This document shows, piece after piece, positions 7,412-16,754 of a DNA stretch of 64,000 nt. The stretch lies in the IMG/VR virus record IMGVR_UViG_3300020438_000007, positions 62,001 through 126,000 of that record. One strand, given 5' to 3'. This DNA is from a virus. A program made the translations under genes and the position numbers. Under the pieces are notes generated by a model. The model saw nothing but the letters and a program-made list of their open reading frames with translations, was not told the DNA's origin and did not search any database. Position 1 is the first letter of the stretch. Every line of letters starts with the position of its first letter.

Positions 7412-7838
7412 GGTAGTTAATTCGAGCATGATGTTCTGGTACTATTTTACCTAGTTTAATTGTGAGAAGTCCATCTGCAAAATCTACATCCTTAACTGTA
7501 ATGTCTTCTGACAATGCCCAGGCTCTCTGGAAAGATCTCTGAGCCAAACCTCTGTGTAGGTACTCAGATTCTTCTTCTGTTTTCTCTTTCTTGCCCTCTA
7601 CAACAATCCTTCCATACTCTGTGTAGACATTAACTTCCTCTTTACTGAATCCAGCAAGTGCAATCTCTAGTCTAGAATCTACATTGTTTATCTGTACAAG
7701 ATTATATGGTGGGTAATTAGTAGTGGAATCAAAATTAAAGAACTGGTTGAAGTAGTCGTCCATACCGACGCTGTTCTTCATGATCTTGTCAACTAGTGTT
7801 CCCAGATCCTCAGTATGATATCTTTGAATGTTCGTCAT
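7407..7838 (-). CDS. hsp20: Hsp20 small heat-shock protein
   Basis: A 143-residue alpha-crystallin-domain chaperone, a cyanophage core gene thought to hold proteins during infection. The domain runs from about residue 45: DSRLEIALAGFSKEEVNVY, GRIVVEGKKE, a YLHRGLAQRSFQRAWALSE loop and the DGLLTIKLGK strand typical of the family. It lacks the long C-terminal extension of many bacterial members but keeps a short tail. A good ribosome binding site (AAGGAG) precedes the ATG, and a TATAAT element lies about 45 nt upstream between it and the regA terminator. A terminator follows at 7358-7382. Confidence 0.95.
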   Translation of the reverse strand: MTNIQRYHTEDLGTLVDKIMKNSVGMDDYFNQFFNFDSTTNYPPYNLVQINNVDSRLEIALAGFSKEEVNVYTEYGRIVVEGKKEKTEEESEYLHRGLAQRSFQRAWALSEDITVKDVDFADGLLTIKLGKIVPEHHARINYL

Positions 7839-7904
7839 GTTTCTCCTTTTAAAGCGAGTTTAGTTTTGTCCCTTACGGCGACATTACTAATTATACGATG
7901 AGCA

Positions 7905-7931
7905 TAAAAAAAGAGGGTTGTATAAACCCTC
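7905..7931 (-). terminator. Intrinsic terminator after regA
   Basis: Minus-strand GAGGGTT and AACCCTC (plus 7925-7931 and 7913-7919) form a 7-bp stem with a 5-nt loop, followed by a run of T. It closes the operon that runs from gene 44 through 62 and regA. The hsp20 -10 element lies just beyond it. Confidence 0.88.
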
Positions 7932-7951
7932 AAAGATCATAGTGGTAACCG

Positions 7952-8413
7952 TCAGTCTGCCTTGACGAACGTGCTTTGTGAGGATTGTACTACCTTTTTC
8001 TTCTTACCAATATTATACTTAGTTTCTAAAGTCCAGTCTCCTTTATCCTTATAAGAAAGAACTTTGATTTGATTCAAAGGAGCAACATCTACAATTTGTT
8101 CTGGTCTGAGAATAGTAATCAATCCCCAATCTGATAGCAGAGTGATGATTCTATTCCTACGTTGAACATCATTGATAGAAAGATTAGCGGACTTTCCATC
8201 CAATGCAAACAATTCTTTGAAATGAACGATATAGTATCTACCTTGTTTGTGCAGAATATGGCACGATTGATAAATCTTTTTTTCTTTGCGTGAAGCAACA
8301 CCGATTCTCGTCAGAGTTTCTCTTACCTTTAGGAAATCATCTGGTTCGTTAAGTGTGACTTCGATCATTTGATCTTGTGACCAAGCAATCTCAGGTTCTG
8401 TAAACCCACTCAT
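7952..8413 (-). CDS. regA: RegA translational repressor
   Basis: Homologue of T4 RegA, the RNA-binding protein that blocks translation of early mRNAs near their start codons. The core starts at Met16 (MIEVTLNEPDDFLKVRETLTR), which lines up with the T4 N-terminus. YQSCHILHKQGRYYIVHFKE and LLSDWGLI follow, closely matching T4. The first 15 residues (MSGFTEPEIAWSQDQ) are an extension absent from T4, so initiation could be at Met1 or Met16. A lysine-rich tail ends the protein. Its ATG overlaps the gene 62 stop as ATGA. A terminator follows the gene. Confidence 0.94.
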   Translation of the reverse strand: MSGFTEPEIAWSQDQMIEVTLNEPDDFLKVRETLTRIGVASRKEKKIYQSCHILHKQGRYYIVHFKELFALDGKSANLSINDVQRRNRIITLLSDWGLITILRPEQIVDVAPLNQIKVLSYKDKGDWTLETKYNIGKKKKVVQSSQSTFVKAD

Positions 8414-8790
8414 CCTGTACCTCCAACGTCAATGCGTTCTTTAATAAAATTCAACTGCTCTTTGGTTAAGATTTTCAACGCTTGCATTGCTTTATCATTA
8501 CTATAACCATAGTATTGTTTCACAACGTCAAGATCTTTGATCTTATCTTTGCGGAGCCAAGGAGAGAATCTCTTCTTCTTCCTGATGCTATTTAGATAAA
8601 AGTGATATTGAAGATCCTTTGATAGGTGATGATTGATATTCATTTCATTAGCAAACATAATACAATCAGTATGTGCTGACATACATTTGTTCACAATGAA
8701 TGGTGGATACTTCTTGATCGCTTCGGGGTCATCCTTCGTAAGATCCTGTTTGGTGAGGTTTACAGAGTTCAACCAGTCTTTTAGTTCCAT
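8410..8790 (-). CDS. gp62: Clamp loader small subunit gp62
   Basis: The non-ATPase subunit of the gp44/62 complex that loads the gp45 sliding clamp. At 126 residues it is shorter than T4 gp62 (187), as usual for marine T4-like phages. Recognisable segments are MELKDWLNSVNLTKQDLT, the FIVNKCMSAHTDCIMFANEMN helix pair and SIRKKKRFSPWLRK. It lies between a small unknown gene (10-nt overlap) and regA (ATGA overlap), the marine T4-like order. Confidence 0.93.
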   Translation of the reverse strand: MELKDWLNSVNLTKQDLTKDDPEAIKKYPPFIVNKCMSAHTDCIMFANEMNINHHLSKDLQYHFYLNSIRKKKRFSPWLRKDKIKDLDVVKQYYGYSNDKAMQALKILTKEQLNFIKERIDVGGTG

Positions 8791-8972
8791 TCTTTTTTCA
8801 CTTTAAAGTACATTTTATAGTATCGTCCTTTCATTTCTTCAAGGACTTTCATGTCATCACCAAATCCCATATACTTGAGATTTTGATATGTTCCCTCAAG
8901 GTCACTAATAAGCAACAAAATATTAACGGGAGATATCTCTCTGCCACCGTACTGATATTCTTCAGGTGTCAT
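8781..8972 (-). CDS. Hypothetical 63-aa protein
   Basis: Small acidic N-terminus and basic C-terminus (ends KMYFKVKKEWN), mostly helical by composition, with no recognised motif. Its stop overlaps the gp62 start by 10 nt and its start is 3 nt downstream of the 380-aa gene, so it belongs to the clamp-loader operon. Function unknown. Confidence 0.7.
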   Translation of the reverse strand: MTPEEYQYGGREISPVNILLLISDLEGTYQNLKYMGFGDDMKVLEEMKGRYYKMYFKVKKEWN

Positions 8973-8975
8973 TAG

Positions 8976-10118
8976 TCATCGTATGATATCAATCTCGTCA
9001 GGGTTTTTGTTCCAAGTTTCCAACTTGGTTCTTAGTCTTCCGTCTTCTCTGAGCGCTTCGTAGCGACGAGAAGCTTTTTTTCTCCACCAAGAAACAATCT
9101 GATCAACAGAGAATCTATCATAGTTTTCAGCTTTAACCAAAGTATCTTGCTCTCCCAAGATAACTTCTCTAGCATTCTTGAAACCATAGGTAGACATATA
9201 GAAACGTTTCTGTTCAGTTAGATCCTTGGCAGATTTAATCGCAGTGTTGAATGATTCTAGTTTATCTCTATCCTGTAAGGACTTTTTGATAACAGAAATC
9301 ATCTTTGTCTGGATCTTTAGTTTTCTACTAGAGGCATCTTCCTTTACTAAACATTTATTATTATTCCTTGCTATAAACCATTTGTTCAATTCTTGGAATA
9401 TAGAGTCATGTAACAGTGGGGTAAAGTCACTAACAGTCAAACCCTTGTATCTCATGTATGGTTTCAGTCCATCATACTGTGATGATGATTTAGTAGATCC
9501 ATACAATGAAGTAGTTTCAAACAAACAAATATCTGTATTATATTTTGCATTAAGTTCTTCTCTTGCTTGATGAGAACAACATAACATTGCTAAGAGTTTG
9601 CCACCAAGGTAGTTAAAACCAAATGGTTGAGTAGGTACAATGATGAAACCCATGATTGCATGGCGGTTAAACCGACCCAAATCAGGTACATCACCCAACC
9701 AATCATTCCTTGGTTTAGAATTGATGGTGGGAGAACCGAACCTTATGAATCCGATAACCTTCCCTGTGTTCTCTTCTTTAACAATCCACTTGAGTGATTT
9801 GCCTGGGATACAACTTTCAAAAGCATGAGACATTGTGATCTGCAATCTTTCATTGAAGAACTCATTAGTCAATCCACCAGGCTGGCCAGCACTATAAATT
9901 TTAATCCTCATGTCAGAAGGGTGCATATCAAACTTGCCGAAGAGATCATCCTCAGTTGCACCACCACCCCCATCAAAGAACGCTGATAGATCAGAGGGTT
10001 GCTGTGCTATCCTATCTAATTTTACATTACGAAGATATTCATCGATCCTTCCTGTATTAGAAAAGTAATCAATAAATTTATCTGCTGCGTATACAGCTTC
10101 ACTTTCAGTTAATATCAT
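8976..10118 (-). CDS. DUF4338/DruA-like putative nucleic-acid-associated protein
   Basis: A 380-residue protein, common in marine T4-like phages next to the clamp-loader genes. Central region: IGFIRFGSPT, then NDWLG, then NRHAIMGFIIVPTQPFGFNY with LGGKLLAMLCCS and LFETTSLYG further on. The order of these elements resembles the DUF4338 domain (a Gly-Phe plus Arg-Phe-Gly strand, an Asn-Arg helix, a conserved hydrophobic helix, then E-T strands), known from DruA of the Druantia defence system. That relationship is my pattern judgement and needs a profile search. A lysine/arginine-rich C-terminus suggests nucleic-acid contact. It shares a 14-nt overlap with the next gene. Confidence 0.6.
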   Translation of the reverse strand: MILTESEAVYAADKFIDYFSNTGRIDEYLRNVKLDRIAQQPSDLSAFFDGGGGATEDDLFGKFDMHPSDMRIKIYSAGQPGGLTNEFFNERLQITMSHAFESCIPGKSLKWIVKEENTGKVIGFIRFGSPTINSKPRNDWLGDVPDLGRFNRHAIMGFIIVPTQPFGFNYLGGKLLAMLCCSHQAREELNAKYNTDICLFETTSLYGSTKSSSQYDGLKPYMRYKGLTVSDFTPLLHDSIFQELNKWFIARNNNKCLVKEDASSRKLKIQTKMISVIKKSLQDRDKLESFNTAIKSAKDLTEQKRFYMSTYGFKNAREVILGEQDTLVKAENYDRFSVDQIVSWWRKKASRRYEALREDGRLRTKLETWNKNPDEIDIIR

Positions 10119-10356
10119 CGATCATATAATCAGTCATGGGAGGAGGTGGAACTAAAGGTGCATAGTATCCTCTGGGTGAAATTGGTACTTGCAACATGTC
10201 AATGGTTTCCTCAAACCATCTGTTCATTGATCTTGCCATTTTATTGTATGAGGTTCCAACAAAGAGTTGGCCTACAAGTACAGATGTTGTTGCAGTTCCC
10301 CAGAACAGATAGTAGAATTTGCTTTTAACTTGATGTCGTACTTTTTTCTTAGTCAT
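10105..10356 (-). CDS. Small membrane protein with proline-rich tail
   Basis: About 83 residues from the ATG at 10356 (MTKKKVRHQVKSKFYYLFWG), chosen because it gives an 8-nt overlap with the preceding gene. A longer frame from 10446 would overlap that gene by 98 nt. A basic N-terminus is followed by one hydrophobic span (TATTSVLVGQLFV), then a soluble part ending in PPPPMTDYMIDDIN. Likely a single-pass inner-membrane protein, N-terminus inside. Function unknown; it pairs with another membrane gene just upstream. Confidence 0.68.
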   Translation of the reverse strand: MTKKKVRHQVKSKFYYLFWGTATTSVLVGQLFVGTSYNKMARSMNRWFEETIDMLQVPISPRGYYAPLVPPPPMTDYMIDDIN

Positions 10357-10573
10357 TTGATAACTCCAGATAAAATTTAGTTTGATCTGTTGGTGCGTTC
10401 TCATAGAATGAGATATCACCATAAGTTTTGTGGTCTTTGTATCCAACCATACGACCTTTCGTATTTTGGATTGCTCCCATCATAGCAATGATCAGGAAGA
10501 CTGTAGGTGGTCCAATGATAAGGGCACCTCCAATCACATAGTAAGTCAGTAGTTCGATTAAATCTGTAGTCAT
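10349..10573 (-). CDS. Small membrane protein (74 aa)
   Basis: One or two closely spaced hydrophobic spans near the N-terminus (LLTYYVIGGALIIGPPTVF and LIIAMMGAI), followed by a polar C-terminal half. The start overlaps the gene 44 stop as ATGA and the stop overlaps the next membrane gene by 8 nt. The two small membrane genes sit side by side within the clamp-loader operon. Function unknown. Confidence 0.75.
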   Translation of the reverse strand: MTTDLIELLTYYVIGGALIIGPPTVFLIIAMMGAIQNTKGRMVGYKDHKTYGDISFYENAPTDQTKFYLELSND

Positions 10574-11517
10574 TTGAATTCACACTCCACCATAATTTCT
10601 GTTAGACATGCTAACAGGTTAATTTCTTGATCTGCTACGAACGCGATCTGATACTGATACTTAGCAATAATGAGCACAGCAGCAGCAATACTAGGACCTT
10701 CAAGGGACTCAAAAAGAGCATCGTAGATACGACGCAATAGTACAGAAGGATCATTATCCAAGTTATTGACAGCCCACTTACGAACCTCTTTAAAGTTCTT
10801 ACCTTTAAGATTTTTGATAAGGTCATTTATGTTTACCTCAGAAAAACTGGCAAGAATAGATGAATCAATCCTACCACTTGTAGAATGTCGTTGACACTCA
10901 TTAAGAACACGTCTCCAGTCAGGGAAGTGCTTATTAATAAGTTCTACTAGTACCTTGTTATCATATTCAACACCTTCTGTAACCAAGATTTGTTGGAGAC
11001 GTTTGAAGAATTGGGCTGCAATTCCCTGTCTGTCTTTTCCCTTAATTCCGAACTCGACCACTGCACATCTGGAGTGGAGAGGTTCGATGATTCTATTCTT
11101 GAAGTTACAGGTGAAGATGAATCTACAGTTCTTATAAAATGCCTCAATATTCGCCCGTAAGAGGAGTTGTACATCATGGGTTGTGTTGTCAGCCTCGTCA
11201 ATAATGATGACTTTGTGCTTTGCATCCATCCCTTGAAGTGATACGGTCGAAGCAAAGTTCTTTGCTTGATTCCGTACCGTGTCAAGAAATCGTCCTTCAT
11301 CGGACCCATTGATGACATAACAATCAACTCCTAGTTCTGCACATAACGCTTTTGCAACTGTAGTCTTACCAACGCCAGGAGGTCCTGACAACAAAAGATT
11401 GGGAATCTCTCCCTTCTTTAGAAACTCTTTGAATGTTTTCTTTGTACTCTCTGGGAGAATACATTCATCAATAGTTTTTGGGCGATACTTCTCTACCCAA
11501 ATAAATTCATCCCTCAT
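10570..11517 (-). CDS. gp44: Clamp loader ATPase subunit gp44
   Basis: AAA+ subunit of the gp44/62 sliding-clamp loader, 315 residues (T4 319). N-terminus IWVEKYRPKTIDECI is the box II region of clamp loaders. Walker A GPPGVGKT lies at residues 45-52, Walker B is VIIIDEADN, sensor 1 FTCNF, and the arginine-finger motif HSRC follows. The C-terminal collar helices complete the protein. It overlaps its neighbours by 4 and 11 nt. The assignment is firm. Confidence 0.97.
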   Translation of the reverse strand: MRDEFIWVEKYRPKTIDECILPESTKKTFKEFLKKGEIPNLLLSGPPGVGKTTVAKALCAELGVDCYVINGSDEGRFLDTVRNQAKNFASTVSLQGMDAKHKVIIIDEADNTTHDVQLLLRANIEAFYKNCRFIFTCNFKNRIIEPLHSRCAVVEFGIKGKDRQGIAAQFFKRLQQILVTEGVEYDNKVLVELINKHFPDWRRVLNECQRHSTSGRIDSSILASFSEVNINDLIKNLKGKNFKEVRKWAVNNLDNDPSVLLRRIYDALFESLEGPSIAAAVLIIAKYQYQIAFVADQEINLLACLTEIMVECEFK

Positions 11518-11743
11518 TAGTTCCCCTTAAAAGCATTGCTGGTTTGATCAACTCAAGACATTTTTCGGCCGTGGTTAGACCTTTCATTTGTGCTACATAG
11601 TCTTCCCAAGTTGGAAGATCTGTCTCTCCACTCAGGTTAGCAAGTAAATTGATCTCAGCAATCTTCCTAAGAGATTCCTCGTCCATCAAACTGACGGTAT
11701 ATTTTACGAACTCAAGAGCGAGTTCTTCCTTTTTTTTACTCAT
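11507..11743 (-). CDS. Hypothetical 78-aa helical protein
   Basis: Begins MSKKKEELALEFVKYTVSLM and is predicted all-helical and charged, with no catalytic motif. It overlaps the gene 44 start by 11 nt and is separated by 2 nt from the gene before it. Its place within the clamp-loader operon suggests an accessory replication or early role, but nothing in the sequence shows which. Confidence 0.72.
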   Translation of the reverse strand: MSKKKEELALEFVKYTVSLMDEESLRKIAEINLLANLSGETDLPTWEDYVAQMKGLTTAEKCLELIKPAMLLRGTNEG

Positions 11744-11745
11744 AA

Positions 11746-11967
11746 TTAAATAAATCCTTTGGATTTTTTCTTTGGTTTGTCTAGAACCTCAATAACTGGG
11801 AGTTCAAACTTATGTGCATTGTTCCACCAATGCTCTTGAACTTCTTCCCATGATTCTACCACAATAGAATGGTCTTTGTAAACTATCTTATAATGATGCC
11901 TGTCATAGGGTTCGTTACTTGTCTGTGAGAAGTAACGTGGATCAGTCTTTTCAATTAAGTTAGTCAC
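11746..11967 (-). CDS. Hypothetical 73-aa protein
   Basis: Contains RYFSQTSNEPYDRHHYKIVY and VESWEEVQEHWWNN, ending in a lysine-rich tail. I start it at the GTG at 11967 because this gives a GTGA 4-nt overlap with the upstream small gene; a TTG at 11970 is the alternative. No recognised domain. Part of the same coupled series leading into gene 44. Confidence 0.7.
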   Translation of the reverse strand: MTNLIEKTDPRYFSQTSNEPYDRHHYKIVYKDHSIVVESWEEVQEHWWNNAHKFELPVIEVLDKPKKKSKGFI

Positions 11968-12122
11968 CAAGTTTTACTGTGTGTGTTGACATCACCTTCA
12001 ACATGATTATGTTGTATCTCATCTATGTGAGCGTGGTCAATAGATTCAATATGCAGATGCTCTAAAGAGTTTGCAATTCTTTCAAGTGCAGATGCAATAC
12101 GATCTGCGTCCATAGTGTTCAT
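11964..12122 (-). CDS. Hypothetical 52-aa histidine-rich protein
   Basis: Starts MNTMDADRIASALERIANSL, an amphipathic helix, followed by a stretch in which histidines recur every few residues (EHLHIESIDHAHIDEIQHNH). That spacing could bind metal, but this is speculation. The TGA overlaps the next gene's GTG. Length is 52 codons. It is absent from the longer-frame set but fits exactly between its neighbours. Confidence 0.65.
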   Translation of the reverse strand: MNTMDADRIASALERIANSLEHLHIESIDHAHIDEIQHNHVEGDVNTHSKTW

Positions 12123-12129
12123 AATTTAG

Positions 12130-12663
12130 TCAGATCCAATCTGGTTTTCTGGATGGGTCACGAAGATAATTAGATGCAACCCAAGGTTTGCTCCTAATGT
12201 AACGTTTGTAAGCAGTGAGAGTGTCAATGCTTGTGTCATATTTAAACTCATCTGGTCCTGCAAATGCGTAATCTTGAACGTAACTGTAGCATGTAATCGC
12301 TTCGTCTGCGAACCGATGAAAGATTTTCTTCGCTTCAAACAACGTCTTGCGACATCCATGTTCTTTCCCATAACGATGGGTGTACTCTGTTGACAATGCA
12401 CATCCATGTTGAATCAACCATGCTGTGTTGAACAAACTTTTGCCTGCCCATTGTGTACATGGATGATTACGGAAAGCACCTTTACTTGTTTTGTATGGAG
12501 TACCATCCTTCTTGTGTAGGAGATCATCACCCCAATCAAAATACCAATGTGAGAACACAATGGAAAGCATTTGACATGTTTCCAATGGCATCTTGACCAC
12601 ATGTTTGTCAGGTAATACCTGAGCAGACTTTTGTGGACTGTCATCTGTCACAAAGATGTTCAT
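12130..12663 (-). CDS. Conserved phage protein of unknown function (177 aa)
   Basis: Begins MNIFVTDDSPQKSAQVLPDK, followed by HVVKMPLETCQMLS and a long helical region rich in His, Trp and Tyr (GAFRNHPCTQWAGKSLFNTA). The Asp-Lys-His-x-x-Lys-Met segment and the following Glu-Thr helix look like a conserved polar core, so an enzyme is plausible. I cannot name the family. It joins the upstream DUF4385 gene by ATGA and is followed by the 52-aa gene after a short gap. Confidence 0.75.
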   Translation of the reverse strand: MNIFVTDDSPQKSAQVLPDKHVVKMPLETCQMLSIVFSHWYFDWGDDLLHKKDGTPYKTSKGAFRNHPCTQWAGKSLFNTAWLIQHGCALSTEYTHRYGKEHGCRKTLFEAKKIFHRFADEAITCYSYVQDYAFAGPDEFKYDTSIDTLTAYKRYIRSKPWVASNYLRDPSRKPDWI

Positions 12664-13124
12664 TCTTCTAACCTCCAGCTCTTCCTCATTGTAACATAAG
12701 TTTCACTTTTGGCAACGATGTCACGAACCTTTTTAAATATGCGAGCAGACTCTGCATACTTACTTGTCATGTGATCTTCTTCTTGTGGTAATATTTCTTT
12801 CGTTCCTTTCTTGTACTTTTGACCTGTATTATGGTTAGCGTATCTTCTTGATCTAGTAAATCCCATCTCTAAAAATTTACGACACATATCCATACCAATA
12901 AAATCCTTACCATCCCTATAATCTAGGTACATGGAAAAGATTTTGTTAGATGATTTTACGGCTTCATCTGGATTTCTAAATCTCCAATGAGCACAAATAG
13001 TGTCAGTATAAGGGCGAACCAATAGTACTCCCTGTTCTCCCCTTCCAATACGATAAAGTTTGCGATTTTCTTCATCTGAAAAATCGAGACTCTTATAATC
13101 GAGTTCATAATCAAATTCTTTCAT
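12660..13124 (-). CDS. DUF4385 family protein
   Basis: A 154-residue protein matching the DUF4385 pattern: a DYELDYKSLDF start, LYRIGRGEQGVLLVRPYTD, HWRFRNPDEA, SNKIFSMYLDYRDGKDFIGMDMCRKFLEMGFTRSRRYAN in consecutive segments, and AESARIFKKVRDI near the end. The family is widespread in T4-like marine phages and some bacteria and has no established function; the conserved Arg and Trp suggest nucleic-acid or nucleotide contact. It overlaps the next gene as ATGA. Confidence 0.85.
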   Translation of the reverse strand: MKEFDYELDYKSLDFSDEENRKLYRIGRGEQGVLLVRPYTDTICAHWRFRNPDEAVKSSNKIFSMYLDYRDGKDFIGMDMCRKFLEMGFTRSRRYANHNTGQKYKKGTKEILPQEEDHMTSKYAESARIFKKVRDIVAKSETYVTMRKSWRLEE

Positions 13125-13142
13125 AATAAAATAGTAAGTTAA

Positions 13143-13310
13143 CTAAGCTCTTTTTCTTTTTTGCTTAATTGAAATTACGGATATAATTGCTGCGGTTGCA
13201 AAAACAACTGCGGCTGACGCAAGAAGATTTGTGGGATCAAATAATACGTCGGGTTGTGCTTCCCAAGTGCCTGGCAGTGTGTAGACACTTGGATGTGATG
13301 CAAATAACAT
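13143..13310 (-). CDS. Small single-span membrane protein (55 aa)
   Basis: Starts MLFASHPSVYTLPGTWEAQP at 13310, overlapping the gene 45 stop in a TAATG. One hydrophobic helix (LLASAAVVFATAAIISVISI) is followed by a basic tail KQKRKRA, giving N-out, C-in topology by the positive-inside rule. The gene fills the gap between gene 45 and the DUF4385 gene. Function unknown. Confidence 0.72.
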   Translation of the reverse strand: MLFASHPSVYTLPGTWEAQPDVLFDPTNLLASAAVVFATAAIISVISIKQKRKRA

Positions 13311-13985
13311 TAGTCCTCCCATGTGAGATCTGGTTCCAAAGCTATATAGTAGGTGAGGTCATACTCAGATGAGGTAAACTGTGACAAAAGTTTACGAGAG
13401 ATCTTGACATCATATGTGCCTGGAACAATCTTAATGTTTTCTACCTTGAAGTGTAATCCAAAAGTATTAGTAGTTTCTCCTACAACGATAGAGAAATCAT
13501 TTGATGTATCGTTCTTACGATCAGAAACAACCATCTTGATTTCTTTACCATCACCCACAACGGAAAGATCTGTTAGATGGTAGACCGCTGCAGCCTTTAG
13601 AAGACGATCAAGTTGAGAACTCTTGAGAGGGAACTCAACATCTACAGATGGAAGAGTGATTGATTTATCAGGAGGAGAGACAATAACACTTGGATCAGCA
13701 AAGAAATACTTAGACTTCTGTTTACCTTCTTTGATATTGACGAAACTTTGTCCTGTAAAGTTTAATTCTGGATCTTGAAAAAGACCAAGAGAGTTCAAGA
13801 ACTGACTAAGATCATAAACACCAAACTCTTGAGGAATGTCTTCATCAATATTTGCCTCTGCAAGAATGTTTTTCATTACAGAAATAGTTCTCAAGGACTT
13901 ACCTTGCTTGAATAAGATAGACTGATTGATAGAAGCAAAGTTCTTCAACAGGTTAATAGTTCTATCGGAAAGTTTCATAGGAATC

Positions 13986-14002
<17 letters not shown>
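13310..14002 (-). CDS. gp45: Sliding clamp gp45
   Basis: Trimeric processivity clamp for gp43 and, in T4, the mobile activator of gp55-dependent late transcription. It has 230 residues from the first ATG; Met9 (MKLSDRTINLLKNFASINQ) matches the T4 N-terminus, so the true start may be 13978, which would also remove the 17-nt overlap with the upstream gene. VYDLSQFLNSLGLF and the acidic and aromatic strands of the clamp fold follow. Its partners gp44, gp62, gp43 and gp55 are all in this window. Confidence 0.94.
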
Positions 14003-16675
<2,673 letters not shown>

Positions 16676-16698
16676 TGTTTGTTCTTGTCTATGTATAC

Positions 16699-16726
16699 AT
16701 TATAATGGAAGTAGAGATGGAATCAA
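16699..16726 (-). promoter_or_regulatory. Sigma-70-like promoter for the cobS-pebS operon
   Basis: Minus-strand TTGATT (plus 16721-16726) and TATAAT (plus 16699-16704) with a 16-nt spacer, 24 nt before the cobS ATG. A further TTGACA at plus 16744-16749 lies upstream. The whole leader aligns with the one before the VWA gene. Confidence 0.65.
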
Positions 16727-16754
16727 CCACCTCTATGCCAGTTTGTCAACTGGT

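Noticed and set aside
10357-10446. N-terminal extension of the proline-tailed membrane protein up to 10446
   Set aside because: It would overlap the upstream membrane gene by 98 nt; the internal ATG at 10356 gives the usual 8-nt overlap and a normal membrane-protein N-terminus.
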